Positions 42,551 to 52,499 are shown, counted from the stretch's first letter. The stretch is 64,000 bases of DNA from Lacrimispora amygdalina (GCF_003432035.1 NZ_QOHO01000025.1:1-64000), one strand, 5' to 3'. Program-made: numbers and translations. The notes: generated from the letters alone by a model not told the origin.

Positions 42551-44182
42551 TTATTTTGATAACCATACATTGATATCAGGCGTACAGATTTTAACTTTTC
42601 CATCTGCTCTCTGTGTGAGACCCTGAACATTGGAGCTTACGCCCCAGTTTACATTTTCATTGGCATAAAAGATTCCCGGATACTGTTTCACAATAACAGC
42701 AAGGGCTTTTTTATAGAGTTCTGCACGTTTTGCCTGATCGGTTGTAAGAAGGGCATCATCCAAATACTGATCTACCTCTTTATTTTCAAATCCCTGACCA
42801 TTTCCAAGAGAACCGATGGAACTGGAGTGGAACAGCTTATTTAAGAAGAAGTAAGGATCCGGATACCAGGTCCAGGACATTGCGAAGACATCAGCTTTGC
42901 CGGATGCTGCAATTTCACTGAAGGCTCCCCATTCACTGGTGTTGATGTTCACGTTGATGTTTAAGTTCTGCTTTAAATATGCCTGGAACAAGGTTGCCAT
43001 TTTTATTCTTGCTTCTGTGTTGGAGATGTAGATATTTAAATCAAAGCCATCGGGATAACCTGCTTCTGCCAGAAGCTTCTTTGCTCCTTCCGGATCATAG
43101 GCCGGTTTTTCTGACTCAAGACTGGAGTCATATCCCCAGGAACCAGGAGGCAGCGGAAGGCTGGCCGGTTTTGCCTCATTATACTGATATACTCCGGCAG
43201 TCAGCTCATCCACATTGACTGCTTTGATAATTGCTTCTCTTACTTTGATATCAGCAGTGGGACCGCTCTTCTGGTTGAAATAGATGTATGCAACATGAAG
43301 TCCCGGTGTCTCCATCAGTTCCACAGACTGATCTTCTCTTGCAATCTTGACTGCTTCTCCGCTTAAGCTGGTAGCCAGGTTGATTTCCCCGGTTCTCAGA
43401 GCATTCACTGCCTGATTTCCGTCGCTGACAGGCTTAAATGTAACTCCATCCAGATAAGGTTTTGCAGCCCAGTATTTGTCGTTGCGTTTTAATACAGCCT
43501 GCTGGTCCAGTTCAAAGGACTCCAGGGCAAATGGGCCGGTTCCTACAAGATGAGTGCCGAAATCATCTCCCCAGCCTTCCACTTCTTCTTTTGGAACAAT
43601 CACATTTCCGGCATCAGTCAGTGCTGTTAAGAATACAGCATTGGGCTCTGCCAGATAACATACCAGTTCTGTATCACTGACTGCCTCACAATGATCAAGC
43701 ATGTCCAGACGGTTCATGGCGGAAAGCTGACGGGAACGTTCCAGAGAATACTTCACATCTTCTGCCGTCATCTTTCTTCCTTCCTGATATTTACCAGGCT
43801 GGAAATAAACATCATCCCGAAGTGTAAAGGTATAAGCCAGTCCATCGTCACTAACCTTCCATGATTTTGCCAGACCAGGCTGGATTTCGGTCAGTTCTGT
43901 GTTGTACTCTACAAGGGTATCGCAGACAGTTCCGATGATCTGGGATTCGTAAGTTCCCGTATACTTTACGGGATCCAGATTCTTAGGGGAGGATGAAAGG
44001 GAGATGGTTAAAACGCCTCCGGATACCGGTTCCCCAGGTGTCTTCTCTTCTTTTGCCGTCTCCTGTGCTGTGCTGGCCTGCTCAGTCGCTGCTGCTGTCG
44101 AGGCTGGTTTATCAGAGCCGCATGCACTTAAGACAGCAGTAGCTGCCAAGGCGGCGATTGCTGCTAAGATTCTCTTTTTCAT
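42551..44182 (-). CDS. Peptide ABC transporter substrate-binding lipoprotein (DppA-like)
   Basis: 543 residues. Signal peptide with lipobox LSAC (Cys21), a Thr/Ala/Glu-rich linker, then an SBP family 5 domain: LSSSPKNLDPVKYTGTYESQ, YTFTLRDDVYFQPGK, EDVKYSLER. It is anchored outside the membrane and hands a peptide-like ligand to the permeases. A 100-bp gap separates it from the M20D gene upstream. Confidence 0.92.
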   Translation of the reverse strand: MKKRILAAIAALAATAVLSACGSDKPASTAAATEQASTAQETAKEEKTPGEPVSGGVLTISLSSSPKNLDPVKYTGTYESQIIGTVCDTLVEYNTELTEIQPGLAKSWKVSDDGLAYTFTLRDDVYFQPGKYQEGRKMTAEDVKYSLERSRQLSAMNRLDMLDHCEAVSDTELVCYLAEPNAVFLTALTDAGNVIVPKEEVEGWGDDFGTHLVGTGPFALESFELDQQAVLKRNDKYWAAKPYLDGVTFKPVSDGNQAVNALRTGEINLATSLSGEAVKIAREDQSVELMETPGLHVAYIYFNQKSGPTADIKVREAIIKAVNVDELTAGVYQYNEAKPASLPLPPGSWGYDSSLESEKPAYDPEGAKKLLAEAGYPDGFDLNIYISNTEARIKMATLFQAYLKQNLNINVNINTSEWGAFSEIAASGKADVFAMSWTWYPDPYFFLNKLFHSSSIGSLGNGQGFENKEVDQYLDDALLTTDQAKRAELYKKALAVIVKQYPGIFYANENVNWGVSSNVQGLTQRADGKVKICTPDINVWLSK

Positions 44183-44284
44183 AATTCTTCCTCTTTTCTT
44201 TATATTTTAATAAAACGACAGCCAAAGAAGACATAGTCGCCTTTAACTATCGTTTATTATGCCAGTATGAAATAAATCTTGTAC

Positions 44285-45454
44285 TTAAGAATGTTCTCTC
44301 AGCCATTCCATGGCAGTTCCCGCATAGATAGCTGCCATTTTATGTAGACTTTCCTCATTAAATGTGACTCTCGGGTCATGAACACCGTAGGGATATCCTT
44401 CTTCCTCTGACCCGGTCCCGACCCAATAGAGTACCGATGGAACCAGCTGGGATACAACGGAGAAATCCTCTGAACCCGTCATACGGGGAAGTTCATAACA
44501 GGTGTCTTCTCCCAAAATACGATTAATATATCCTGTGGTTTCCTGTAAAAGAATGGTATCATTTCTCATTGGAGGAATACCTTCGTGAAGAAACTCAACC
44601 GCAGCTTCGGCCCGAAATGCAGCTGCAGTCTGCTTTGCGATCTGAACCAGGCGATCCTTTGCAAAACTTCTTACTTCCGGATTCATGGTCCGGATCGTTC
44701 CCTTCATCACTACTGTCTCAGGAAATATATTGGAAGCGGTTCCCCCATGTATTTCGCAGATGCTAAGCACCAGCATCTCATCGGGATGAACCTCTCTGCT
44801 GTTTACCGCCTGCAGGGCCATATGTATATGCACTGCTGTATTGATTGGATCCACGCAGTTGTGAGGTGCCGCTCCGTGACCGCCCTTTCCCTTCACCGTT
44901 ATGGCAAATACATCACTGGAAGCACACGCCGTAGTCCAGGAATATCCTACCGTTCCAGCTTTTTCATGTACTACATGAAGAGCCATGGCTGCGTCTGCGT
45001 TAGGATTTCCAAGCACTCCCGCCCTCACCATGTCAAGTGCACCTGCCACGCCTTCTTCACAGGGCTGAAACATCAGTTTTACGGTTCCCTGTAATTCTTC
45101 TTCTCTTTCTTTTAAGATCCGGGCTGCCACAAGGAGAGCGCTGGTATGGATATCATGCCCGCAGGCATGCATACAATCGTTCTCTGATGCAAACTCCAGA
45201 CCGGTTTCCTCTTTCATCGGAAGAGCGTCCATATCTGCCCGGAGCAAAAAAGTCCTGCCTGGTTTTCCTGCTGCTGCAGTGATCCCGGCCTTTCCGCAGC
45301 GAACCGGCTCATACCCCAATGAAACCAGTTCTTTTTCAACAAGCTCTATTGTCTTTGGAAGTTCAAAGCCAAGCTCAGGATTCTTATGAATCTGCCGTCT
45401 TATGGCAATCCCATATGACTCAAGTTCCCTTGCTCTGAATAAGATATCACTCAT
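44285..45454 (-). CDS. M20D-type amidohydrolase (hippurate/N-acyl-amino-acid hydrolase-like)
   Basis: 389 residues. LRADMDALPMKEETGLEF, HACGHDIHTSALLVAA, FQPCEEGVAGALDMV and GTEDF-type text (MTGSEDFSVV) form the dinuclear site of the hippuricase/IAA-amino-acid hydrolase branch. First of the three M20 enzymes. A promoter-like pair lies upstream (TTTACA, 17 bp, TAGTAT at about 45500-45528), next to the GTGCAC repeats. Confidence 0.88.
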   Translation of the reverse strand: MSDILFRARELESYGIAIRRQIHKNPELGFELPKTIELVEKELVSLGYEPVRCGKAGITAAAGKPGRTFLLRADMDALPMKEETGLEFASENDCMHACGHDIHTSALLVAARILKEREEELQGTVKLMFQPCEEGVAGALDMVRAGVLGNPNADAAMALHVVHEKAGTVGYSWTTACASSDVFAITVKGKGGHGAAPHNCVDPINTAVHIHMALQAVNSREVHPDEMLVLSICEIHGGTASNIFPETVVMKGTIRTMNPEVRSFAKDRLVQIAKQTAAAFRAEAAVEFLHEGIPPMRNDTILLQETTGYINRILGEDTCYELPRMTGSEDFSVVSQLVPSVLYWVGTGSEEEGYPYGVHDPRVTFNEESLHKMAAIYAGTAMEWLREHS

Positions 45455-45528
45455 AATAAGAATCCTCCTGACTTATATTTATAAATTATTATGAATATAC
45501 TAGCAGGCAGTTTCCTCTTTGTAAATAG

Positions 45529-45573
45529 CTGCGTGCACAGTCATTTCGGGACAAATTAAGCAGCGTGCACAGA
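45529..45573. promoter_or_regulatory. Two GCGTGCACAG repeats, candidate operator
   Basis: GCGTGCACAG occurs at about 45533-45542 and 45563-45572, 30 bp (about three helical turns) apart. Each contains the palindrome GTGCAC and is followed by a similar (T)(C/A)A(T/A)(T)TC.GGG stretch. They lie between aroM and the M20D gene, just upstream of a candidate promoter, which suits a dimeric regulator such as the PucR- or AraC-type proteins nearby. Confidence 0.35.
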
Positions 45574-45592
45574 AATCAGGGGATTTGTGCAT

Positions 45593-46264
45593 TTACCGGT
45601 CTGTTAATTCTGAGATCATACGTGCAAGCAGCGTCCTGGGCAGAATCACCGGTTTTTTCGTTTCTCCCGCAAACACCTTTTTCATTTCCTGACTGTATCC
45701 AATGCAGTCCAGTACGATCACATCTGCATTTAACCCCTTTATCTGCTCTGCCGCTTTTATAATTTCCTCCCATGCTCCATAAGGGGACGCAGAAATAACG
45801 TTTACATCCGTTACAATCTGTGACCATTTGTCCAGACTCTGTTTTAACTGCTTAGGGGACGGGGTTACTACAATAATAGATGAATTTGGGGAAAACAGAG
45901 GAACCATTCTGTCCAGAATATCACAGGGATAAATCAGGGGAACGGAGGATTTCAGTGTATCCGGAAACTTGCCCGTGCAAAACATCATGATAAGTTCTGC
46001 TCCCTCCGCCTCCAGTTCGTGGATTGCTGTCTGAAGACGGGGAAGAATAAAACGTTCTGCAAACGTTACGGAAGAACCATCATTTAATCGGGATACCAGC
46101 ACGTAATCGCCTTCCTCCGGTTTGAATTTCCGGATTTCTTCTATTGTCAGCCCGTCTAATCCTCCTTTTTCACTAAGTTCTGCCTTTCCCTCAAAAATAC
46201 CCATAATATCGGCTGTGACATCTGTTCTTGGACTCTGTCCCACTGTAATCGCACCAATTTTCAT
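45593..46264 (-). CDS. aroM: AroM family protein
   Basis: 223 residues from ATG at 46264 (GAGGAG eight bases upstream). The ATG of MKIGAITVGQSPRTDVTADI matches the family start; an upstream in-frame ATG has no site. AroM is of unknown biochemical function, with an Asp/Glu racemase-like appearance (VVTPSPKQL, VLDCIGYSQEMK). With DUF1177 and M20 peptidases it marks a recurring peptide-use cluster. It may be transcribed with the genes downstream. Confidence 0.85.
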   Translation of the reverse strand: MKIGAITVGQSPRTDVTADIMGIFEGKAELSEKGGLDGLTIEEIRKFKPEEGDYVLVSRLNDGSSVTFAERFILPRLQTAIHELEAEGAELIMMFCTGKFPDTLKSSVPLIYPCDILDRMVPLFSPNSSIIVVTPSPKQLKQSLDKWSQIVTDVNVISASPYGAWEEIIKAAEQIKGLNADVIVLDCIGYSQEMKKVFAGETKKPVILPRTLLARMISELTDR

Positions 46265-46372
46265 CTTATTTCTCCTCTCGTCAAAAAGCATGTGATCTAT
46301 GCATTTTAATTGAATTAATATACACCCTTTTTAATTTAAAGATTCTATCAGCACTTATCCGTTCTGTCAACC

Positions 46373-47281
46373 TTAAAGAAACTTGATAGATAGTTCATCA
46401 AGTTCAGAACGAAGTCTGAAATCGGCACATTTTGATGCAATTGGGGAAAAAAGCCGCAACGTATCCTCTGCCCTTCTTTTCCATGTTGCCGGATCCACAA
46501 ATTCAATTGTTCTCATGTTATGAAGACGGTCAGAAAGTGCTACCAACGCTCCCCTGTCATCCGAACTTACATGTGTACGCTCAAATTCTTCGTAAGATAA
46601 AAGAATCTCACAAATTACAGGTCCTGCATCTTCAGCAATTTTTTCCTTATACTCTCCCTGCCATACATCATGAAGAAGTCCGGCACAGACAGTATTTTCA
46701 TCGGTTCCCATATCCGCAAGGATGATTGCCACATTTAACGGATGGGTAATATATTCCTCTCCGGATTTTCTTTTCTCTCCCTCATGTAATACTTCCGCCA
46801 GTTCGTATATTCTTCTTAACCTGGCATTGTCATACTCTGTTTTATTTTCTTTTAATGTAAGGCGCAGAATCTGCCACAATTCCTCCGGTTTTAAATACCT
46901 CTGTGTTGTTTTTATATAAGCTTCCATCAATTGTCTGTCTCCTTTCACTGAGGCATCACGAACGTAGAAAGCCCGCAGTAAAACAGGGGAGTATCCAAAT
47001 ACAGAGGTGAAGGATTTGGTAAATCCGCTGTGGGTTTCCCAGCCGTAGTCCAGAGCTGCATCAAGAATCCGCCTCCCTTTCGCGATCTCCTTTGCAGCTG
47101 TTAAAAGCTTTCTCTGCTTTACATATTCCATGGGAGATATGCCGAATTTTCTTTTGAAACATCTGGTAAAATAGCCGGCGGAATAACCTGCCCATGCAGA
47201 CAGCTGAAGGATGGTCAGCTCCTCTTTTATGTGCTCATCAATGAAAACAGCAACCATGGATATTCTGTCATTGGCTCCCAT
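46373..47281 (-). CDS. AraC-type HTH fused to a RelA/SpoT-like HD domain
   Basis: 302 residues from ATG at 47281 (AAGGAGG nine bases upstream). ~5-105 is an AraC DNA-binding domain: LQLSAWAGYSAGYFTRCFKR and GWETHSGFTKSFTSVFGYSP. ~155-300 resembles the hydrolase HD domain of RelA/SpoT enzymes: EEYITHPLNVAIILADMGTD, AGLLHDVW, ALSDRLHNMRTIEF. The metal ligands (His, His-Asp, Asp) are present, but the ED pair after LLHDV in active hydrolases is replaced (HDVWQGEY). It may sense a nucleotide rather than hydrolyse it. Neighbouring operons are the likely targets. Confidence 0.82.
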   Translation of the reverse strand: MGANDRISMVAVFIDEHIKEELTILQLSAWAGYSAGYFTRCFKRKFGISPMEYVKQRKLLTAAKEIAKGRRILDAALDYGWETHSGFTKSFTSVFGYSPVLLRAFYVRDASVKGDRQLMEAYIKTTQRYLKPEELWQILRLTLKENKTEYDNARLRRIYELAEVLHEGEKRKSGEEYITHPLNVAIILADMGTDENTVCAGLLHDVWQGEYKEKIAEDAGPVICEILLSYEEFERTHVSSDDRGALVALSDRLHNMRTIEFVDPATWKRRAEDTLRLFSPIASKCADFRLRSELDELSIKFL

Positions 47282-47417
47282 TTTCGCCTGCCTCCTTTCT
47301 TTTATTCCACGTGGTAGCTTTATTATATCGGATAAGAGAGAAATCCGCTGTTCCAAAACTGATTTCTTTTTTATATATTCGAACTGGAATCTTCAGGAAT
47401 CATTGTTCTAAAGCCTC

Positions 47418-47457
47418 ACTAAAAAAGAGCATCCGATTTATACAACCGGACACTCCG
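47418..47457 (-). terminator. Terminator of the arginine operon
   Basis: AGTGTCCG (47447-47454) pairs imperfectly with CGGATGCT (47428-47435), followed by TTTTTT on the minus strand, just past the argD stop. Confidence 0.6.
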
Positions 47458-47462
47458 CATTT

Positions 47463-48662
47463 TTATTTTTGCTGTTCCAGCACAGCAGATAGTTTTTCCA
47501 CCATCTCGTCTACATGTTCTTTTTCAATTATAAGAGGGGGGACAAACCGTATTATATTGGTACCTGCACTGATTATAACCAGCTTCTGCTCGATCAACGC
47601 CTGACTGATAATAGAGGAAACCGGAACCGTAAATTCCAACCCCTGAATGAGGCCCAGCCCCCTTCTTGCTGTGATAATCTCATACTTATCTTTGAGTTTT
47701 TCCAGTTTTTTGGTCAGGTAATCCCCCATTTCCTTTACATGATTCACAATATCCCGCTTTTCAAACAGTTCCAAAACTTTGTATGCTGCAGCAGTTACAA
47801 ATGGATTGCCTCCGTAAGTAGTTCCATGATCACCAGGCACCATAGCAGTAGCCGCTTTTCCTGCTGCCAGGAATGCCCCAATGGGAACTCCGTTCCCCAG
47901 TGCCTTTGCAACCGTCATCACATCGGGTTTCACGCCGTATTGCTGCCAGGCAAACATAGAGCCTGTGCGGCCCATTCCGCACTGAATTTCATCAAGGATT
48001 AACAGTATATCATTTTTATCGCAAAGCTCTCTTACGCCGGATAAAAATTCCTGGGTTGCAGGGTAAATCCCGCCTTCTCCCTGTACAGTCTCCATAATAA
48101 TGGCGCAGGTTTTTTCATTTACAACAGCCTTCACACTTTCTAAATCATTGAAATCGGCAAACTTAATTCCGGGTATTAAAGGCTTAAACGGCTCCTGATA
48201 ATGATCATTACCGGTTACGGAAAGTGCACCAAGGCTTCTTCCGTGAAAAGAATGGTTCATGGCGATAATTTCATGGTCATGACCGCCGTCTTTGTTATAA
48301 GCGTATCTTCTGGCTATTTTTAAAGCACCCTCAATGGCTTCCGTTCCGCTGTTAGTGAAAAACACTTTATCCATCTGAGATGCCTTTAAAAGCAGTTCTG
48401 CCGCCTCTACAGACGGTACATTATAATAGAGGTTTGAAATGTGAAGCAGTTTATCTACCTGAGCCTTTACTGCCTCATTAAATTCCGCATCATTATATCC
48501 AAGACCATTTACTGCGATTCCCGCATAAAAATCCAGGTATTCATTTCCGTCTGTATCATAAAGCCTTACTCCGTCCCCATGGTCAAAGACAACTGGAAAA
48601 CGGTTGTAGGTCTTATAAATCTCTGATTCCGCCTTATCGATATATTCCTGTTTATTCAGCAT
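47463..48662 (-). CDS. argD: Acetylornithine aminotransferase
   Basis: 399 residues, class III PLP aminotransferase. [32 protein letters not shown] and [13 protein letters not shown] carry the cofactor Asp and Lys. It converts N-acetylglutamate semialdehyde to N-acetylornithine. It overlaps argB by 11 bases and is last in argC-GNAT-argJ-argB-argD. Confidence 0.95.
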   Translation of the reverse strand: MLNKQEYIDKAESEIYKTYNRFPVVFDHGDGVRLYDTDGNEYLDFYAGIAVNGLGYNDAEFNEAVKAQVDKLLHISNLYYNVPSVEAAELLLKASQMDKVFFTNSGTEAIEGALKIARRYAYNKDGGHDHEIIAMNHSFHGRSLGALSVTGNDHYQEPFKPLIPGIKFADFNDLESVKAVVNEKTCAIIMETVQGEGGIYPATQEFLSGVRELCDKNDILLILDEIQCGMGRTGSMFAWQQYGVKPDVMTVAKALGNGVPIGAFLAAGKAATAMVPGDHGTTYGGNPFVTAAAYKVLELFEKRDIVNHVKEMGDYLTKKLEKLKDKYEIITARRGLGLIQGLEFTVPVSSIISQALIEQKLVIISAGTNIIRFVPPLIIEKEHVDEMVEKLSAVLEQQK

Positions 48663-49548
48663 GATAAAAACGCTCCTCTCCCGGGCTTACGATTGCAGTT
48701 CCGATTCCTTTATTGGTGAAGATCTCAAGCAGCAGGCAGTGGGGAATTCTTCCGTCCATAATATGTACTCTGGACACCCCGTGGTTCATGGCATCTATGC
48801 AGTTTTGAAGTTTGGGGAGCATTCCGCCTCCAAGAGTTCCTCCGCTTACGAACTCCTGAGCGTCTTCAATGGACATTTCAGAAATTAAAGAATCTTTATC
48901 CTGAAAGTCCCTGTAAACGCCCTCCACATCCGTCAAAAAAGCCAGTTTTTCTGCCTTCATGGCGGTTGCAATGGCACATGCCGCGTCATCCGCATTAATA
49001 TTATAGGTTTTAAAGTCCTCATCAAAGCCTACCGGACAGATGATTGGAAGAAAATCTTTTTCCAGAAGATCGTTGATGATCTGGGTATCAACCTCTGTGA
49101 TATCGCCTACAAAACCAATGTCTTCACCGTCTGAATAACGTTTCCGGCATTTTAGCATCATGCCGTCTTTTCCGCTGATTCCCACAGCCTTAACTCCCAG
49201 CTCATTGACAAGCTGTACCAGGCTTTTGTTCACCCGGTTTAATACCATCTCTGCAATCTCCATGGTTGGTTCATCCGTGACTCTTAAGCCATTGACAAAA
49301 TGAGGTTCCATACCGGTTTTCTCCACCCATCTGCTGATCTCTTTTCCGCCGCCGTGGACGATAATGGGCTTAAAGCCTACCAGTTTTAAAAGTACCACAT
49401 CCTGGATTACCTGTTTTTTCAGTTCTTCATCTACCATGGCGCTTCCGCCGTATTTTACCACAATCGTTTTTCGGTTAAACCTCTGTATATAAGGAAGTGC
49501 TTCAATTAACACTTCGGCTTTCTGCATAATGCTCTGATCCAGTTCCAT
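48652..49548 (-). CDS. argB: Acetylglutamate kinase
   Basis: 298 residues. [24 protein letters not shown] and [20 protein letters not shown] are the amino-acid-kinase motifs. The N-terminal extension ([18 protein letters not shown]) is of the type found in arginine-inhibited hexameric enzymes, so feedback inhibition is likely. Confidence 0.95.
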   Translation of the reverse strand: MELDQSIMQKAEVLIEALPYIQRFNRKTIVVKYGGSAMVDEELKKQVIQDVVLLKLVGFKPIIVHGGGKEISRWVEKTGMEPHFVNGLRVTDEPTMEIAEMVLNRVNKSLVQLVNELGVKAVGISGKDGMMLKCRKRYSDGEDIGFVGDITEVDTQIINDLLEKDFLPIICPVGFDEDFKTYNINADDAACAIATAMKAEKLAFLTDVEGVYRDFQDKDSLISEMSIEDAQEFVSGGTLGGGMLPKLQNCIDAMNHGVSRVHIMDGRIPHCLLLEIFTNKGIGTAIVSPGEERFYHAE

Positions 49549-49587
49549 TTATTTTTCCTCTCCTTCTTACGGTCTGATTTCAAATGC

Positions 49588-50814
49588 TTAAGAACGGTAA
49601 TCTGCGTTGATCTTTACATAGTCAAAGGTCAGGTCACAGCCCCAGGCCGTTGCAGATGCATTTCCCATCTTGATGTCAGCGATGGCAGTCACTTCCGGCT
49701 CCGATAATATCTTAGTCGCCTCATCTTCACTGTAAGGAAGTGCCACACCATTTTCAATGATCTGAAGCTTTCCTGCTGCACTTTCAAAATACAGATCCAC
49801 CTTTTCCGGATCAAAGGATGCTCCGGAATATCCCATGGCGCAAAGAATGCGTCCCCAGTTGGCATCGTGACCGAATATGGCTGCTTTTGTCAGGCTGGAG
49901 GTGATGACTGATTTTGATAATGTAACAGCCTGTGCCTTTGTCTCCGCGCCGATAATTTTCACTTCAAATAAAGCAGTACAGCCTTCTCCGTCCCCTGCCA
50001 TCTTCTTTGCCAGAGTTTCATTGATGAAATTAAGTGCTTTTATGAATAACAGATAATCTTCATTTTTTTCCGTAATTTCCTTATTTCCAGCCATGCCGTT
50101 TGCCAGAAGGAGAACGGTATCATTGGTAGAAGTATCTCCGTCTACGGAAATCATGTTGTACGTATCTTTGATATCTTCCCTTAACGCTTCCTGCAAAAGT
50201 TCCTTTGAAATCGCAGCATCCGTGGTAACAAAACTTAACATGGTGCACATATCAGGGTGGATCATTCCGGAGCCCTTGCACATGCCTCCGATGGTGATGG
50301 TGGCTCCCCCTGCCTCAAACTGAACTGCCACTTCTTTTTTTACTGTATCGGTAGTCATAATGGCCTGTGCTGCTGCTGTTCCGCTCTCCTCACTGCCATC
50401 AAGGATAGCAGACATTGCTTTCACTCCCGCTGTGATGCGGTCGATTGGAAGCTGCATACCAATTACTCCGGTGGAAGCAACAAGTACCGAATCTTCCGGT
50501 ATGGAAAGGCACTCAGAAGCGGCCTTTGCCGTCTGGCTGCAGTAGGAAAATCCTTCTTCACCGGTACATGCATTGGCAATACCTGCATTTACCACAACCG
50601 CCTGTGCAAAGGGAGAACTGGTCACGATCTCCTTATCCCATTTGACAGGGGCTGCTTTTACAATGTTGGTAGTAAAGGTCCCTGCCGCCCTGCATGGAAC
50701 CTCACTGTAAATCATTGCCATATCGTTCCGGTTGTTCTTATATTTAATGCCTGCTGCCGTTGATGCAGCTTTAAATCCCTTCGCTGCTGTTACTCCTCCG
50801 CTTATCTGCTTCAT
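49588..50814 (-). CDS. argJ: Bifunctional ornithine acetyltransferase / N-acetylglutamate synthase
   Basis: 408 residues as one self-cleaving precursor. The cleavage/nucleophile Thr sits in GMIHPDMCTMLSFVTTDAA; the usual residue before it is Ala, here Cys, but the Thr is kept. GVIGMQLPID and the C-terminal WGRILCAMGYSG are typical. ArgJ recycles the acetyl group, so no separate NAGS is strictly needed. Confidence 0.95.
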   Translation of the reverse strand: MKQISGGVTAAKGFKAASTAAGIKYKNNRNDMAMIYSEVPCRAAGTFTTNIVKAAPVKWDKEIVTSSPFAQAVVVNAGIANACTGEEGFSYCSQTAKAASECLSIPEDSVLVASTGVIGMQLPIDRITAGVKAMSAILDGSEESGTAAAQAIMTTDTVKKEVAVQFEAGGATITIGGMCKGSGMIHPDMCTMLSFVTTDAAISKELLQEALREDIKDTYNMISVDGDTSTNDTVLLLANGMAGNKEITEKNEDYLLFIKALNFINETLAKKMAGDGEGCTALFEVKIIGAETKAQAVTLSKSVITSSLTKAAIFGHDANWGRILCAMGYSGASFDPEKVDLYFESAAGKLQIIENGVALPYSEDEATKILSEPEVTAIADIKMGNASATAWGCDLTFDYVKINADYRS

Positions 50815-50857
50815 AATTATATTTCCTCCCTGTCTCCGGTAATGGTATCCTGTCCTG

Positions 50858-51337
50858 TCAGCTTACAAAATCAGTGCGGTTATCCTCACTGATGGCCAAA
50901 TCATAGTAATTTAAATCATCGCGGAATGTGAATCTTTCCTTCCGCCAGAAATTATTTCCCAAAAGGTTGGAACGAAAGGCAATCAGATTAACTTTATTAA
51001 TTCCCTCTTTTCTCAGTCGGCTGACGGCTTCCAAAACCATCTCATGACCGACTCCATGCTTTCTGTATTCTTCTGCCACACATACATGATATAACGTTCC
51101 CCTGCGCCCGTCATGACCGCATAAGATAGAACCGATCACGGTTTTGTTATTTACTGCTACCACGCTTAAATCCGGATTTCTTAGAAGAAACCGACTGATT
51201 CCTTCCTTAGAATCATCAACAGCGCGGATACCGAACCCCTTAATTCCGGACCAAAGTGCAAATACCTGGTCATAATCTTCTATTGTCATTGATCGTATTA
51301 TCATTCTTTTTTCCTTTATCATTACGCTTTCATTCAA
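50858..51337 (-). CDS. GNAT acetyltransferase (YpeA-like) inside the arginine operon
   Basis: 159 residues as opened; a better start may be the ATG of MIIRSMTIEDYDQVFALWSG, 12 codons in. The GNAT fold is clear: acetyl-CoA loop VAEEYRKHGVGHEMVLEAVS, end KVNLIAFRSNLLGNNFWRKE. It resembles E. coli YpeA and is too short for the two-domain ArgA, though short NAGS proteins exist. It lies four bases after argC and 43 bp before argJ, so it is co-transcribed and may make N-acetylglutamate or acetylate a related amine. Confidence 0.75.
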   Translation of the reverse strand: MNESVMIKEKRMIIRSMTIEDYDQVFALWSGIKGFGIRAVDDSKEGISRFLLRNPDLSVVAVNNKTVIGSILCGHDGRRGTLYHVCVAEEYRKHGVGHEMVLEAVSRLRKEGINKVNLIAFRSNLLGNNFWRKERFTFRDDLNYYDLAISEDNRTDFVS

Positions 51338-51341
51338 ACAG

Positions 51342-52382
51342 CTACGGAAACATGGGGATCAGCTTCAGTCCCTTGTTTTCCTCCAGTCCAAACAGAATAT
51401 TCATGTTCTGCACTGCCTGCCCGGCGGCTCCCTTTACCAGATTATCCATGGCGCCCATCATTACAATCCGGTTTGTTCTTGGATCAATCTTAAAATTCAC
51501 ATCAACGAAGTTGCTGCCTTCCACCCATTTTGTCTGAGGCGTCACATCTTTTTCCAGCACCCGGACAAAGAATTCTTTGCCATAGTACTTATCATAAACG
51601 GATTTTACTTCTTCATAGGAAACCTGCCTGGTTAACGATGCATAGGCAGTTATTAGAATACCTCTGTTCATGGGAACCAGATGCGGTGTAAAACTGATGG
51701 TTACCGGTTTTCCTGCCCCGTAAGAAAGCTGTTCTTCAATCTCCGGAGTGTGTCTGTGTACACCGACCCCGTAAGCTTTGATGTTCTCATTCACTTCACA
51801 GTAAAGATTGTCAGTCTTCGCTCCTCTTCCCGCTCCTGACGTTCCTGATTTTGCATCGATGATAATTGTATCAGGATCAATCAGACCTTCTTTTACCAGG
51901 GGATAAATGGAAAGCTCAGAACAGGTGGGATAACAGCCCGGATTGGCTATCAGTCTTGCATTTTTAATCTTTTCCCGGTTGATTTCCGGAAGTCCGTATA
52001 CCGCTTCCTTTATATATTGAGGTGATTTATGCTGGATCTGGTACCACTCTTCATAGATTTTCACATCCTGAATCCGAAAGTCCGCACTTAAATCAATGAC
52101 TTTGGTCTGTGATAGAATGTGTTCATTTAAGGCAGCTGCCAGAAAGCCCTGGGGTGTTGCCGTAAAAATAACATCCACTTTCTCTGCCAATGCTTCTATA
52201 TTATCATCCATGCAGGAATCGCTGACGATTTCAAACATATTCTGATAAATGGAAGCGTATTTCTGGTCCACGTAGCTTTTCGATCCGTACCATTTAATCT
52301 CCACATCATCTCTCTGGAGTAAAAGTCTTGCCAGCTCACCGCCTGCATATCCGGTTGATCCTATAATTCCTGCTTTAATCAT
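51342..52382 (-). CDS. argC: N-acetyl-gamma-glutamyl-phosphate reductase
   Basis: 346 residues from ATG at 52382 (AAGGAG eight bases before; an ATG two codons earlier is too close to the site). GIIGSTGYAGGELARLLLQR binds NADP; the catalytic Cys is in IANPGCYPTCSELSIYPL, the His in GVGVHRHTPEIEEQL. First gene of the arginine operon. Confidence 0.95.
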   Translation of the reverse strand: MIKAGIIGSTGYAGGELARLLLQRDDVEIKWYGSKSYVDQKYASIYQNMFEIVSDSCMDDNIEALAEKVDVIFTATPQGFLAAALNEHILSQTKVIDLSADFRIQDVKIYEEWYQIQHKSPQYIKEAVYGLPEINREKIKNARLIANPGCYPTCSELSIYPLVKEGLIDPDTIIIDAKSGTSGAGRGAKTDNLYCEVNENIKAYGVGVHRHTPEIEEQLSYGAGKPVTISFTPHLVPMNRGILITAYASLTRQVSYEEVKSVYDKYYGKEFFVRVLEKDVTPQTKWVEGSNFVDVNFKIDPRTNRIVMMGAMDNLVKGAAGQAVQNMNILFGLEENKGLKLIPMFP

Positions 52383-52470
52383 CGTCATCGCTCCTTACCA
52401 TTCTCTATTTTGTATCGGTCATCCGCTCTCCATTCATGAGCGATTTGCCATTCCTTTAAGGATTTTCATA

Positions 52471-52499
52471 ATTATACATCTCTTTTGTATATTATGCAA
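52471..52499 (-). promoter_or_regulatory. argC promoter with ARG-box-like word
   Basis: On the minus strand, TTGCAT (52494-52499), 17 bp, TATAAT (52471-52476). The plus strand across it reads TTGTATATTATGCAAG (52485-52500), nearly repeated at 52547-52563 in the argG promoter; an AT-rich ArgR/AhrC operator is likely. Confidence 0.7.
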
